Below are positions 1-7,594 of a stretch of 64,000 nt of DNA, piece by piece. Below the pieces are notes generated by a model. The model worked only from the letters and a program-made list of their open reading frames with translations. It did not search any database and was not told the origin of the DNA. The first letter of the stretch is position 1; each line of letters starts with the position of its first letter. The DNA lies in assembly GCA_910580045.1 (NCBI GenBank), contig CAJTXF010000002.1, positions 1 through 64,000 of the forward strand, read 5' to 3'. The position numbers and the translations under genes were made by a program. This DNA comes from an uncultured Eubacteriales bacterium. Its GTDB lineage: Bacteria; Bacillota; Clostridia; Oscillospirales; Acutalibacteraceae.

Positions 1-31
1 GTGTTCCCCCGCCCTACGGGCGGGGGAACAC
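1..31. terminator. GC-rich perfect hairpin at window edge
   Basis: A perfect 14-bp inverted repeat (arm GTGTTCCCCCGCCC) surrounds a 3-base loop TAC. It is probably the transcription terminator of a gene left of the window, but no T-run follows on the + strand and the left flank is not visible. A single copy cannot be called a CRISPR repeat. Confidence 0.45.
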
Positions 32-88
32 GAAAAACTCCTCGGAACGTACACTCCCGAGCACGAGCTTACCAGCTTATACTTCGGC

Positions 89-117
89 TTGACATCCAAC
101 GATTGCCGGTGTATAAT
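89..117 (+). promoter_or_regulatory. Consensus sigma-A promoter of the GNAT gene
   Basis: TTGACA (89-94), a 17-base spacer and TATAAT (112-117) match the consensus perfectly. The start codon of the acetyltransferase gene lies 45 bases downstream. Confidence 0.85.
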
Positions 118-161
118 TATTCATATACCCCACAAATATACACATAAAAGGAGTAAATCTG

Positions 162-578
162 ATGCTGAAACATATGTCAATTCAGGACTATACCGATGTC
201 CACGCCCTCTGGTCCCGCACACCGGGGCTTGGTCTGCGCCCAATAGAGGATTCCTTAGAAGGGATTTCTTTCTATCTGAATCGCAATCCCAAAACCTGCT
301 TTACTGCCTGGGAAGACGGAAAACTGGTGGGTGCAATTCTAGCGGGGCATGACGGCAGAAGAGGATACCTTTACCACTTGGCGGTGGATTCCGCGTACCG
401 CCGGAAAGGCATAGGCAGACAGCTTGTAGAGCAGTCCCTTGCCGCATTAAGTAGCCTTGGTATTCAAAAGGTTGCTTTAGTAGCCTTTACATATAACCAG
501 AATGGCAATGCTTTCTGGGAAAGAATGGGATTTTCTCAACGAGAAGATTTAACTTATCGGAATCGTACAACTACATAA
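162..578 (+). CDS. GNAT family N-acetyltransferase
   Basis: This 138-residue protein is a single GNAT acetyltransferase domain that would move an acetyl group from acetyl-CoA to an unknown amine acceptor in the cytoplasm. The acetyl-CoA binding signature is visible around residues 66-85: a hydrophobic strand (YLYHLAVD) followed by the pyrophosphate loop YRRKGIGRQLVEQ. The C-terminal NGNAFWERMGF is typical of motif B. The start is ATG at 162, preceded by AAAGGAG (147-153) and a perfect promoter. It is transcribed alone and meets rnpB head to head at a shared palindrome. RimI-like protein acetylation is possible, but the substrate cannot be inferred. Confidence 0.85.
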   Translation: MLKHMSIQDYTDVHALWSRTPGLGLRPIEDSLEGISFYLNRNPKTCFTAWEDGKLVGAILAGHDGRRGYLYHLAVDSAYRRKGIGRQLVEQSLAALSSLGIQKVALVAFTYNQNGNAFWERMGFSQREDLTYRNRTTT

Positions 579-588
579 ATATACAGCA

Positions 589-613
589 AGAAGGGACGCA
601 ATGCGTCCCTTCT
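589..613. terminator. Palindromic terminator between GNAT gene and rnpB
   Basis: Arms AGAAGGGACG and CGTCCCTTCT enclose a 5-base loop. The hairpin sits between the stop of the acetyltransferase gene and the 3' end of rnpB, so it probably ends transcription from both sides, although the T-tracts are weak. Confidence 0.6.
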
Positions 614-615
614 CT

Positions 616-984
616 GTGACCAAGCCTGTAAGCCGAGTTCTGTCTTGAGCAGTCATCTATCTTGGCCTGCCGTTGCCAACAGGCTCACGCCACCTCCACG
701 GAACGCGCAGGGCTACGCTTTCCCCCGGTCTCCCGGCAGATGTTCCTCCACGGTGTTGCTCCGGATAGGGTTTACAGGGCCGCATGGTCTCCCATGCGCC
801 GGTGAGCTCTTACCTCGCCTTTCCACCCTTGCCAAGCGGACGAAACCGCTGGCGGTATCTCTCTGTTGCACTTTCCCTAGGGTCGCCCCCGGCGGCGATT
901 AGCCGTTATCCTTGCCCTGAGGAGCTCGGACTTTCCTCAGACGCGCACTTTCGTTTCACGCCCGCAACTGCCCGGCTTGCTCAC
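616..984 (-). ncRNA. rnpB: RNase P RNA (rnpB)
   Basis: The minus strand carries the catalytic RNA of ribonuclease P, which matures tRNA 5' ends. Read on the minus strand, GAGGAAAGTCCGAGCTC lies near the 5' end and GACAGAACTCGGCTTACAG near the 3' end; these are the two halves of the universal core with helix P4. Helix P1 can be read directly: GTGA..AAGCC at 974-984 pairs with GGCTT..TCAC at 616-626, which sets both ends and gives about 369 nt. A promoter lies directly upstream. The short reading frames over this stretch are chance. Confidence 0.95.
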
Positions 985-991
985 AACTCTT

Positions 992-1020
992 ATTGTAAAA
1001 GATGAATTGCAGGTTGTCAA
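992..1020 (-). promoter_or_regulatory. rnpB promoter overlapping the pncB stop codon
   Basis: On the minus strand TTGACA (1020-1015), a 17-base spacer and TACAAT (997-992) form a strong promoter whose start point would be near 985, matching the predicted RNA 5' end. The -35 box overlaps the stop codon of the upstream gene pncB. Confidence 0.85.
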
Positions 1021-2471
1021 TAGTTTTTTTCGGAGAGCATCCGATTCTTTTCATCCCACAGCTTCTGAGACAAATCCACATAATAGTTATGTGGATTCTC
1101 AAACCGGACAACCTCCTCCCATAGAGAGTCCACTTGTGCCGTACAGTAGGCTTTAATCGCATTCAGCGCCCGCGGGGTATAGATACATTCGCCATCTTTG
1201 AAAATCTGTGTAAGCAGGGGTACTGCATGGAAGTTCTCCACAGTCTTCCGCTTCCAAGTGTGGTTGGGGTCAAAAAGAACATAGGGCTTTTCCTCGTCAA
1301 TAATCTCATCGTGCATGGTCACCACATCCGCAATGGCCTTGTCTGTCTCCTTGTCAAACAGCCGCCACACACTCTTAAAGCAGGGCGTGGTGATTTTCGT
1401 GACATTCTCACTGATTTTAATTTTCGGCGTAACAGAGCCATCCGGATTTTCAACAGCAACCAGCTTGTACACCCCGCCGAAGACTGGCTCAGATGAAGAT
1501 GTAATCAGCCGCTCGCCTACGCCAAAGGAGTCCACCTTGGCTCCCTGGGCCAGCATATCCCGGATGATGTGCTCATCCAAAGAGTTGGAGGCACAGATTT
1601 TGCAGTCCTCAAAGCCCGCATCATCCAGCATTTTCCGCGCTTTTCGGGAAAGATACGTAATATCGCCGCTGTCAATGCGAATACCCGCAGGCCGGTATCC
1701 ATTGGGGACCAGTACTTCATTGAACACTTTGATTGCATTGGGCACACCGGACTTCAGCACATTATAGGTATCTACCAGAAGCATACAGTTGGATGGATAT
1801 GCCTCTGCATATGCCTTGAAAGCATCATACTCTGTCTCGAACAGCTGAACCCAGCTGTGAGCCATAGTGCCCAAAGCAGGTACGCCAAACATCTGGTCAC
1901 TGACTGTGCAGGCTGTGCCGACACAGCCGCCAATATATGCCGCCCTAGCCCCATAAACGGCCCCATCAAATCCCTGGGCCCGGCGAGAGCCGAACTCCAT
2001 CACAGCCCTGCCCTGGGCGGCACGGGCAATTCGGTTGGCCTTGGTAGCAATCAAACTCTGATGGTTAATGCAAAGCAGAACCATGGTCTCTACAAACTGG
2101 GCCTGAATAACAGGTCCGCGTACTGTAACAATCGGTTCCCCGGGAAAAATCGGCGTCCCTTCTGAAATTGCCCACACATCACAGCAAAAACGGAAATTCC
2201 GCAGATACTCCAGGAAATCCGGACTGAAAATGTTCCGTCCTGCCAAATAGGCAATATCCTCCTCAGAAAAGCGCAGTCCCTTCAAATAATCCACCAACTG
2301 TTCTACGCCCGCCATAATGGCAAAGCCTCCATTATCCGGCGTCCTGCGGAAAAACATATCGAAATAACATATGGTGTCTTTGAAGCCGCCTAAAAAATAT
2401 CCGTTCGCCATGGTCAGCTCATAAAAATCTGTGAGCATAGTGAGCTCTCTGTCAGAAAACTGCTTACTCAT
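1017..2471 (-). CDS. pncB: Nicotinate phosphoribosyltransferase
   Basis: This 484-residue enzyme joins nicotinate and PRPP to nicotinate mononucleotide, the entry step of NAD salvage (Preiss-Handler pathway). The N-terminus LTDFYELTMANGYF and the central segments MEFGSRRAQG (about residues 159-168) and GTMAHSWVQ (about 202-210, with the conserved histidine phosphorylated in this family) identify it; IRIDSGD near residue 268 belongs to the phosphate-binding end. The length suits the bacterial long form. ATG at 2471 has the weak purine-rich site GGGAAGAG upstream. An extended -10 (TGGTATAAT, 2561-2569 on the minus strand) lies about 90 bases before the start, and the leader has an imperfect palindrome near 2507-2525 that could be an operator, though I cannot assign a regulator. 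rnpB follows immediately. Confidence 0.95.
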   Translation of the reverse strand: MSKQFSDRELTMLTDFYELTMANGYFLGGFKDTICYFDMFFRRTPDNGGFAIMAGVEQLVDYLKGLRFSEEDIAYLAGRNIFSPDFLEYLRNFRFCCDVWAISEGTPIFPGEPIVTVRGPVIQAQFVETMVLLCINHQSLIATKANRIARAAQGRAVMEFGSRRAQGFDGAVYGARAAYIGGCVGTACTVSDQMFGVPALGTMAHSWVQLFETEYDAFKAYAEAYPSNCMLLVDTYNVLKSGVPNAIKVFNEVLVPNGYRPAGIRIDSGDITYLSRKARKMLDDAGFEDCKICASNSLDEHIIRDMLAQGAKVDSFGVGERLITSSSEPVFGGVYKLVAVENPDGSVTPKIKISENVTKITTPCFKSVWRLFDKETDKAIADVVTMHDEIIDEEKPYVLFDPNHTWKRKTVENFHAVPLLTQIFKDGECIYTPRALNAIKAYCTAQVDSLWEEVVRFENPHNYYVDLSQKLWDEKNRMLSEKNY

Positions 2472-2638
2472 TAAGATAACTCTTCCCTTCTCATGCCAAA
2501 TATGCAGACAAATCTGTCATAAAACCCGTGTTTTTTCTGTTTCAACCGGGTATTGCCTCTATTATACCAGCACAAATAAGAAAAGTACAGCTTTATTTTG
2601 CTAATTGAGAACTACACCAAATATTTTTTCAAAAAGGC

Positions 2639-2667
2639 TTGATTTTTCATCACTCTTACTCTATAAT
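2639..2667 (+). promoter_or_regulatory. Promoter of XRE regulator
   Basis: TTGATT (2639-2644), a 17-base spacer and TATAAT (2662-2667) lie 72 bases before the start of the small XRE gene. Confidence 0.7.
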
Positions 2668-2738
2668 GAGTATTTAAGGAGAATATATTACAAGAAAAAA
2701 CTTTTTAATTAACTTCGTTAAAGGGAGTGATTGAATCT

Positions 2739-3038
2739 ATGAGGCTAAGAGGACAACCGTTGGGAACAAAAAACCTCATTGGTGCTCGGGTAGAGAGCGC
2801 CCGGAAAAACCAGAATATGAAGCAGAAAGAGCTTTTGGCCCAGCTGCAGGTTCGCGGCGTTGACCTTAACGCCTCGGGTCTGTCTAAGCTGGAGGGACAG
2901 ATTCGCTATGTCACTGATATGGAGCTTTTGGCTCTTTCTGACATTTTGGGTGTCTCTGTTATGTGGCTGCTGACCGGTCGGGGTGTGAAGGATAGGAATG
3001 AGCCTGTCCGAGCAGCTGATACTCGCCCCACTCCCTAG
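2739..3038 (+). CDS. Small XRE-family HTH regulator
   Basis: This 99-residue protein has one Cro/C1-type helix-turn-helix spanning roughly residues 12-70: ARVESARKNQNMKQKELLAQ begins the domain and ASGLSKLEGQ forms the recognition helix. It probably binds DNA as a dimer; no other domain is present. The ATG at 2739 is chosen because AAGGGAG (2721-2727) sits 11 bases upstream, whereas the GTG at 2727 overlaps that site. The gene has its own promoter and lies 74 bases before a YtvI-like permease gene, so the two may be cotranscribed. Its targets are unknown. Confidence 0.8.
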   Translation: MRLRGQPLGTKNLIGARVESARKNQNMKQKELLAQLQVRGVDLNASGLSKLEGQIRYVTDMELLALSDILGVSVMWLLTGRGVKDRNEPVRAADTRPTP

Positions 3039-3112
3039 CAACATACTCTGTGGTGTGCATATTTCCTCCCAAGCCAGGCCATATTAAGAGGCATGACGGA
3101 GGGAGGAACGCT

Positions 3113-4228
3113 ATGTTTCGTTGGGACGTGCTGCGGCAGGCAGTCCCTTTTGGGCTGCTTTTTGGGGGATATACTCTTATTTTTCTGTTGTGGAGGCTTA
3201 CTTTCCTATATACCCTGCCCTTTCTCCTGGGGCTTTTGACTGCACTGGCTCTGCAGCCAGTCATTCGGTATGTGGAAGGTAGGCTTTTCCATTCCCATAA
3301 TATGGCATCTGGTATTGTGACCATTCTAGCCTTGGCACTGCTGCTGACTGCGCTGGTCACTCTTTGTGTTTATGCCATTGGGGAAATCAGCGCTTTTCTT
3401 ATACGGGCGGCACAGGGCGGATTTCCGGAATTTTCTCCGCCTGTCCAGTCCTTCTTCCGTAAGATTGGAGCTTTTTTCCAAACCCTGGACAGCGGCTTTT
3501 GGGAGCGCAACTATGACGGGCTTATGGAATTTCTGAAAAACGGCTCAGAGCTGGCAGTCGGGCTTCTTGTCGGCGTTCTGGGTGTGATTACTTCGTTGCC
3601 CACTATGATTATGATGCTGCTCATTACAGCGTTCTCTGCTTTCTTTATTGCGCGGGATTTTGATAAGCTGAGGGACTGGCTGCTGAACTTGTTCAGCAGC
3701 CACGGTTTGAAGCTGCTCAAACGTATTGCAAAAAGTTCCTCAGGAACCGGACGCCGTTATATTTTATCCTACAGCTTACTGTATTTTATCAGCTTCTGCG
3801 AGGCCTTTGTTGTTCTTTATATTTTAGGTCTCCCCTATCCCCTGCTCACCGCTCTCATTACCTGTGCAGCGGACGTTCTGCCAGTCTTAGGACCAGGCAT
3901 TGTGTTTACCCCAGTGGCTGTCTATCAGCTGCTTATGGGCGAATATGGCCGAGGCCTGGGCCTGCTCGTGGGCTGGCTGGTGATGACATGTATCCGTCAG
4001 GTGATAGAGCCGCGCCTGGTTGCCTCCACGGTCAAAGTTCACCCTTTAGCTATGCTGGCTGCTGTTTATTTTTCATTGGTAGCAGGAAGCCTGTGGGTGC
4101 TGCTGTATACTGCCGGTTTCTTTATGCTCTATTCCCTTCTTCAAAGCGCGGAAGTGCTTCCACCTTTCTCACAAATTCAAAATACCCAGACAGAGGACGA
4201 CATATCAGCGACTGAGTCTGAGCCATAA
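3113..4228 (+). CDS. ytvI: AI-2E / YtvI-family membrane permease
   Basis: The 371-residue protein is an integral membrane protein of the AI-2E transporter/PerM family, whose sporulation branch is called YtvI. Hydrophobic helices occur near both ends (about residues 10-60, 68-95, 150-180, 225-345), with an amphipathic segment and a short soluble part between. The family-typical C-terminal half has TCAADVLPVLGPGIVFTP (about 265-282) and IEPRLVASTVKVHP (about 312-325). The start is ATG at 3113 because GGGAGG lies 6-12 bases upstream; the frame is open further back without a good site. The transported substrate is not established for the YtvI branch, so the symbol is tentative. A bidirectional hairpin terminator follows at once. 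Confidence 0.75.
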   Translation: MFRWDVLRQAVPFGLLFGGYTLIFLLWRLTFLYTLPFLLGLLTALALQPVIRYVEGRLFHSHNMASGIVTILALALLLTALVTLCVYAIGEISAFLIRAAQGGFPEFSPPVQSFFRKIGAFFQTLDSGFWERNYDGLMEFLKNGSELAVGLLVGVLGVITSLPTMIMMLLITAFSAFFIARDFDKLRDWLLNLFSSHGLKLLKRIAKSSSGTGRRYILSYSLLYFISFCEAFVVLYILGLPYPLLTALITCAADVLPVLGPGIVFTPVAVYQLLMGEYGRGLGLLVGWLVMTCIRQVIEPRLVASTVKVHPLAMLAAVYFSLVAGSLWVLLYTAGFFMLYSLLQSAEVLPPFSQIQNTQTEDDISATESEP

Positions 4229-4230
4229 CG

Positions 4231-4257
4231 AAAGCCACGCGGTTTCGCGTGGCTTTT
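4231..4257. terminator. Bidirectional terminator, ytvI / argF
   Basis: AAAGCCACGCG and CGCGTGGCTTT flank a short loop and are followed by T5 on the + strand; the A-run on the other side provides a U-run for the arginine operon, which ends here from the opposite direction. Confidence 0.9.
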
Positions 4258-4270
4258 TGCTCTATCCTTT

Positions 4271-5182
4271 TTACTTGTTCTGAGCCATGGTAAGAACCAT
4301 AACAGCCTTTTGGGCGTGCAGACGGTTCTCCGCCTCCTCGAAAATATACGCAGCGTTAGCCTCAAAGACCTCCTCCGTAATTTCCTCGCCCCGATGGGCC
4401 GGCAGGCAGTGTTGAACCATGGCGTCCGGCTTGGCCTGGGCCATCAGCTTCGCGTCTACGCAATACCCGGCAAAGGCCGCTTCGCGCTTCGCCCGCTCCT
4501 CCTCCTGTCCCATAGAGGTCCACACGTCTGTAATCACCACGTCCGCATCCTTCGCGGCCTGCATGGGGTCATCAGTCAGTTCAAAGTAATCATACTGACC
4601 AGCAAAATCCAAAATCTCCTGAGGCGGCCGGTAGCCTTCCGGGCAGGCCACAGAAACTGTCATACCTACTTTCAGCCCGCCGACCACCAGAGAGTTCATC
4701 ATGTTATTGCCGTCACCGATGAAGCACAGCTTCAACCCCTCCAAGCCGCCCTTAAACTCCCGGATAGTCATCAAGTCCGCCAAGACCTGGCAGGGATGAC
4801 AGAAATCCGTCAGGCCGTTGATGACCGGTACACTGCCGAACTGAGCCAGAGCTTCCACTTCGTTCTGCTCAAAGGTACGAATCATAATCCCATCCACATA
4901 CCGGGAGAGCACCCGAGCTGTGTCCTGTACCGGCTCACCCCGGCCAATCTGAGAGCCCTGAGCCCCCAAGACAACCGCGTATCCTCCCAGCTGGTTGATG
5001 CCTACCTCAAAAGAAACGCGGGTGCGGGTAGACGACTTTTCAAAAATCATGCCCAGGCATTTCCCTTTGAGATGATGATGCTCAATGCCATGTTTGGTCT
5101 CATACTTAAGCTGGTCAGCCAGATTCAGTACCTCAATAATCTCCTCACCGGTCATGTCCAACAGCTTCAAAAGATGTTTCAT
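4271..5182 (-). CDS. argF: Ornithine carbamoyltransferase
   Basis: This 303-residue cytoplasmic enzyme condenses ornithine with carbamoyl phosphate to citrulline, the sixth step of arginine synthesis. The carbamoyl-phosphate loop KSSTRTRVSFE (about residues 46-56), the family block near HPCQVLADL (about 126-134) and the ornithine-loop block MVQHCLPAHRGEEIT (about 260-274) are all intact. ATG at 5182 is chosen because GAGGTGG lies 6 bases before it, whereas the GTG at 5191 is inside that site. It is the last gene of the leftward arginine operon, 15 bases after argD, and ends at a bidirectional terminator. A catabolic role is unlikely because no arcA or arcC lies nearby. Confidence 0.95.
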   Translation of the reverse strand: MKHLLKLLDMTGEEIIEVLNLADQLKYETKHGIEHHHLKGKCLGMIFEKSSTRTRVSFEVGINQLGGYAVVLGAQGSQIGRGEPVQDTARVLSRYVDGIMIRTFEQNEVEALAQFGSVPVINGLTDFCHPCQVLADLMTIREFKGGLEGLKLCFIGDGNNMMNSLVVGGLKVGMTVSVACPEGYRPPQEILDFAGQYDYFELTDDPMQAAKDADVVITDVWTSMGQEEERAKREAAFAGYCVDAKLMAQAKPDAMVQHCLPAHRGEEITEEVFEANAAYIFEEAENRLHAQKAVMVLTMAQNK

Positions 5183-5197
5183 TATTTCCACCTCATT

Positions 5198-6364
5198 TTA
5201 GATAGTTTCCAGTACCTTGGCAAATATGGCGAGCCCTGCATCCATCTCCTCCCGGGTGACGGTCAGTGGCGGCAGAAAACGTACCAAGTCCTTGGCGGTA
5301 AGCACCAACAGGCCCTGCTCTGCGCACTTAATAAGCACATCATGGGCATCGCCGGACTTGAGCTTGATGCCCAGCATCATACCTTGACCCCGAACCAGCT
5401 CCACCTGGGGCATGGACTCCAGCCTTTGAGAGAGATACTTCCCCTTCTCCCTCACTGTCTGCAAAAAGGTAGGGTCACTCACCCGGCTGACCACTACTCT
5501 GGCCCCAGCGCACACCACCGGGTTCCCTCCAAAGGTGGAGCCCTGCTGGCCGGGTTTCAGAATATTACGCAGCTTCTCCCCAATCAGGCAGGCACCAATT
5601 GGCAGGCCGCCGGCTAACCCTTTTGCGCTGCTCACAATATCGGGTATAATGCCCATACCCTGATAGCTATAGAAATGTCCTGTGCGGCCCACGCCTGTCT
5701 GGACCTCATCCAGCATCAGGAGCACATCCTTCTCATCGCAGAGCTTCCGCAGCCCCTGGACAAAGGCCGCATCCATGGGCACTACACCGCCCTCTCCCTG
5801 CACAGTCTCAATCAGCACACCGCAGATCGTACCATCCAGCAAGGAGGCTATCCCCTCCAAATCACCGGCGTCAGCATAGAGGAAGCCCTCCGTCAGTGGA
5901 AGAAAATCCTTGTGGAAACCTTCCTGACCAGTAGCAGACAGCGTTGTCAGCGTGCGCCCATGGAAAGAGTTGTTCAACGTAACAATCCTGCAGGCCCCGC
6001 GCTTTTCCCCATACTTTCTGGCTATCTTAATAGCGCATTCATTGGCCTCTGCACCAGAGTTGCAGAAAAACGCCTGAGCCATCCCAGCTGCTTCACAGAG
6101 TTCCTGGGCCAGGGCAGTATTTTCCGGAGAATAATAATAGTTGCATAAGTGCTGAATCTTGCCCGCCTGTGCTGACACAGCCGCCGTCCACTGGGGGTCG
6201 CTGTAGCCCAGGCAGTTCACGCCGATGCCGGAGGTAAAGTCAATATATTCTTTACCCTCCACATCCCAGGCCCGGGCGTTTTTTCCCTCTGCCAAGGCCA
6301 CGTCCACCCGGCCATAGGTATGTATAATAAACTGCTCTTGCTCCTTCACCTGCTGAAAAGTCAT
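5198..6364 (-). CDS. argD: Acetylornithine aminotransferase
   Basis: The 388-residue protein is a class-III PLP aminotransferase that converts N-acetylglutamate semialdehyde plus glutamate to N-acetylornithine and 2-oxoglutarate. FCNSGAEANECAIKIAR (about residues 98-114) binds the PLP phosphate, MLDEVQTGVGRTG (about 217-229) contains the PLP-contacting aspartate, and SSAKGLAGGLPIG (about 246-258) contains the Schiff-base lysine. All key residues are present and the length is normal. It lies 21 bases after argB and 15 before argF. Related enzymes can also serve lysine synthesis; operon context supports arginine. Confidence 0.95.
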   Translation of the reverse strand: MTFQQVKEQEQFIIHTYGRVDVALAEGKNARAWDVEGKEYIDFTSGIGVNCLGYSDPQWTAAVSAQAGKIQHLCNYYYSPENTALAQELCEAAGMAQAFFCNSGAEANECAIKIARKYGEKRGACRIVTLNNSFHGRTLTTLSATGQEGFHKDFLPLTEGFLYADAGDLEGIASLLDGTICGVLIETVQGEGGVVPMDAAFVQGLRKLCDEKDVLLMLDEVQTGVGRTGHFYSYQGMGIIPDIVSSAKGLAGGLPIGACLIGEKLRNILKPGQQGSTFGGNPVVCAGARVVVSRVSDPTFLQTVREKGKYLSQRLESMPQVELVRGQGMMLGIKLKSGDAHDVLIKCAEQGLLVLTAKDLVRFLPPLTVTREEMDAGLAIFAKVLETI

Positions 6365-6385
6365 GCCCAGCCTCCCTTTCCTTTA

Positions 6386-7237
6386 TCAATAAAACATGGT
6401 TCCAATGCCCTCGTCTGTAAATAGCTCCACTAAGATAGAATGGGCAATGCGCCCGTCAATAATATGTGCCCGGCCTACGCCCCGGCGCACAGCATCCACA
6501 CAACAGTCGATTTTGGGAATCATTCCTCCGCTGATAACGCCCTCCTTTTTTAAGCGGCGCACATCGCTGACATTTACTACAGGTATAATCGTGCTCTCAT
6601 CCTCCTTATCCCGCAGAAGGCCCCGCACGTCTGTCATTAAAATCAGCTTCATTGCCCCCAATTCGGCGGCAATCCGGGCAGCAGCAACATCAGCGTTGAT
6701 ATTATAGACCTCCCCGTGATACCCCGCCGCCACGGTGGACACAATGGGAATATAACCGTCCTTAGCGGCACTGCGCAGGATGTCTGCGTTCACCTCGCGG
6801 ATTTCTCCCACATAGCCTAAATCTGCCTCCAGCTTGTCCGCTTTCAGCAGAGAGCCATCCAGGCCGCACAGTCCAATGGCCTTGCCACCAGCATCTTCCA
6901 AAAGCTGGACCAAATCCTTATTCACCTTGCCGGCCAAAACCTGCTGAACAATGTCAATGGTCTCCCGGTCAGTATAGCGCAGACCGCCTACAAACCGGCT
7001 CTCTTTCCCAATCTTTGCCAGCATGGCATTGATTTCCGGCCCGCCGCCGTGAACCAGCACCACATTGATGCCCACCAGCTGCATAAGCACAATGTCGCTC
7101 ATCACGGCGGATTTCAGCTCATCGTCCAGCATGGCGTTTCCGCCATATTTGACCACAACAGTGGCCCCGGCATACTTCTTAATGTAGGGCAGGGCCTGCA
7201 CCAGGATATTGGCCCGCTCGCTGTTTGATACCTGCAT
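6386..7237 (-). CDS. argB: Acetylglutamate kinase
   Basis: This 283-residue amino acid kinase phosphorylates N-acetylglutamate with ATP and is usually the arginine-inhibited control point of the cyclic pathway. VVVKYGGNAM (about residues 27-36) and VLVHGGGPEINAML (about 60-73) form the nucleotide and substrate loops; GLCGLDGSLLKA and VISGGMIPKID near residues 248-258 are typical of the family. The N-terminal extension before the kinase fold is the helix associated with arginine-sensitive enzymes, so feedback inhibition is likely but not proven. It follows the small membrane-protein gene after 42 bases and precedes argD by 21. Confidence 0.95.
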   Translation of the reverse strand: MQVSNSERANILVQALPYIKKYAGATVVVKYGGNAMLDDELKSAVMSDIVLMQLVGINVVLVHGGGPEINAMLAKIGKESRFVGGLRYTDRETIDIVQQVLAGKVNKDLVQLLEDAGGKAIGLCGLDGSLLKADKLEADLGYVGEIREVNADILRSAAKDGYIPIVSTVAAGYHGEVYNINADVAAARIAAELGAMKLILMTDVRGLLRDKEDESTIIPVVNVSDVRRLKKEGVISGGMIPKIDCCVDAVRRGVGRAHIIDGRIAHSILVELFTDEGIGTMFY

Positions 7238-7279
7238 TCTAATCGTGGTCCCCTTTTCTCAGTGAAATCTTCCGGGCCC

Positions 7280-7594
7280 TTACTGCCAGGCCAGCACCAT
7301 CATTATAAAAATCAATACATAGAATCCCGCAATCAGAAAATTAGCGGCAATCCCACCCAACAGCAGCCTGCGCCAGAGCTTCACAGTTCTGCGTTGGGTG
7401 AAGAAATGACAGAATATCCCCAGCAGCAAGAGGACTGCCGTGGCCATGGCGACTGCGGGCTCCATGAAAATAAGCCCGATTGCCACAAGGCAAAAAACTA
7501 GAAATACCGCAAAATTTCCGTACAGCAGGATAGTCATTACTGCCGCTGCTATATCCCAGGGGCTGTTCACCCCCAACGGTTTTCTCTCCTTCAT
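7280..7594 (-). CDS. Small membrane protein inside arginine operon
   Basis: This 104-residue protein is not recognised. It has about three to four hydrophobic helices (near residues 13-37, 40-62, 78-102) separated by a basic stretch FTQRRTVKLWRR, and no signal peptide cleavage site or known motif. Its ATG overlaps the argJ TGA stop in an ATGA arrangement, so it is translationally coupled to argJ; argB follows after 42 bases. The tight placement suggests it is expressed with arginine synthesis, for example as a small transporter or membrane anchor, but that is speculation. Confidence 0.7.
   Translation of the reverse strand: MKERKPLGVNSPWDIAAAVMTILLYGNFAVFLVFCLVAIGLIFMEPAVAMATAVLLLLGIFCHFFTQRRTVKLWRRLLLGGIAANFLIAGFYVLIFIMMVLAWQ

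Noticed and set aside
1..31. Possible CRISPR repeat (palindromic, starts GTGTTCCCC)
   Set aside because: Only one copy is in the window, no second copy at 60-70 bp spacing, and no cas genes. A GC-rich terminator is the simpler reading, though the left flank is unseen.
645..1162. Small open frames over the rnpB region
   Set aside because: The stretch is RNase P RNA, with P1 and P4 strands visible.
2505..2527. NiaR-like operator in the pncB leader
   Set aside because: The bases ATGCAGACAAATCTGTCAT are only partly palindromic and I cannot match them safely to a NAD-regulator site.
4310..5617. Long open frame antisense to argF and argD
   Set aside because: It spans two real genes and their junction; its sequence has no family features.
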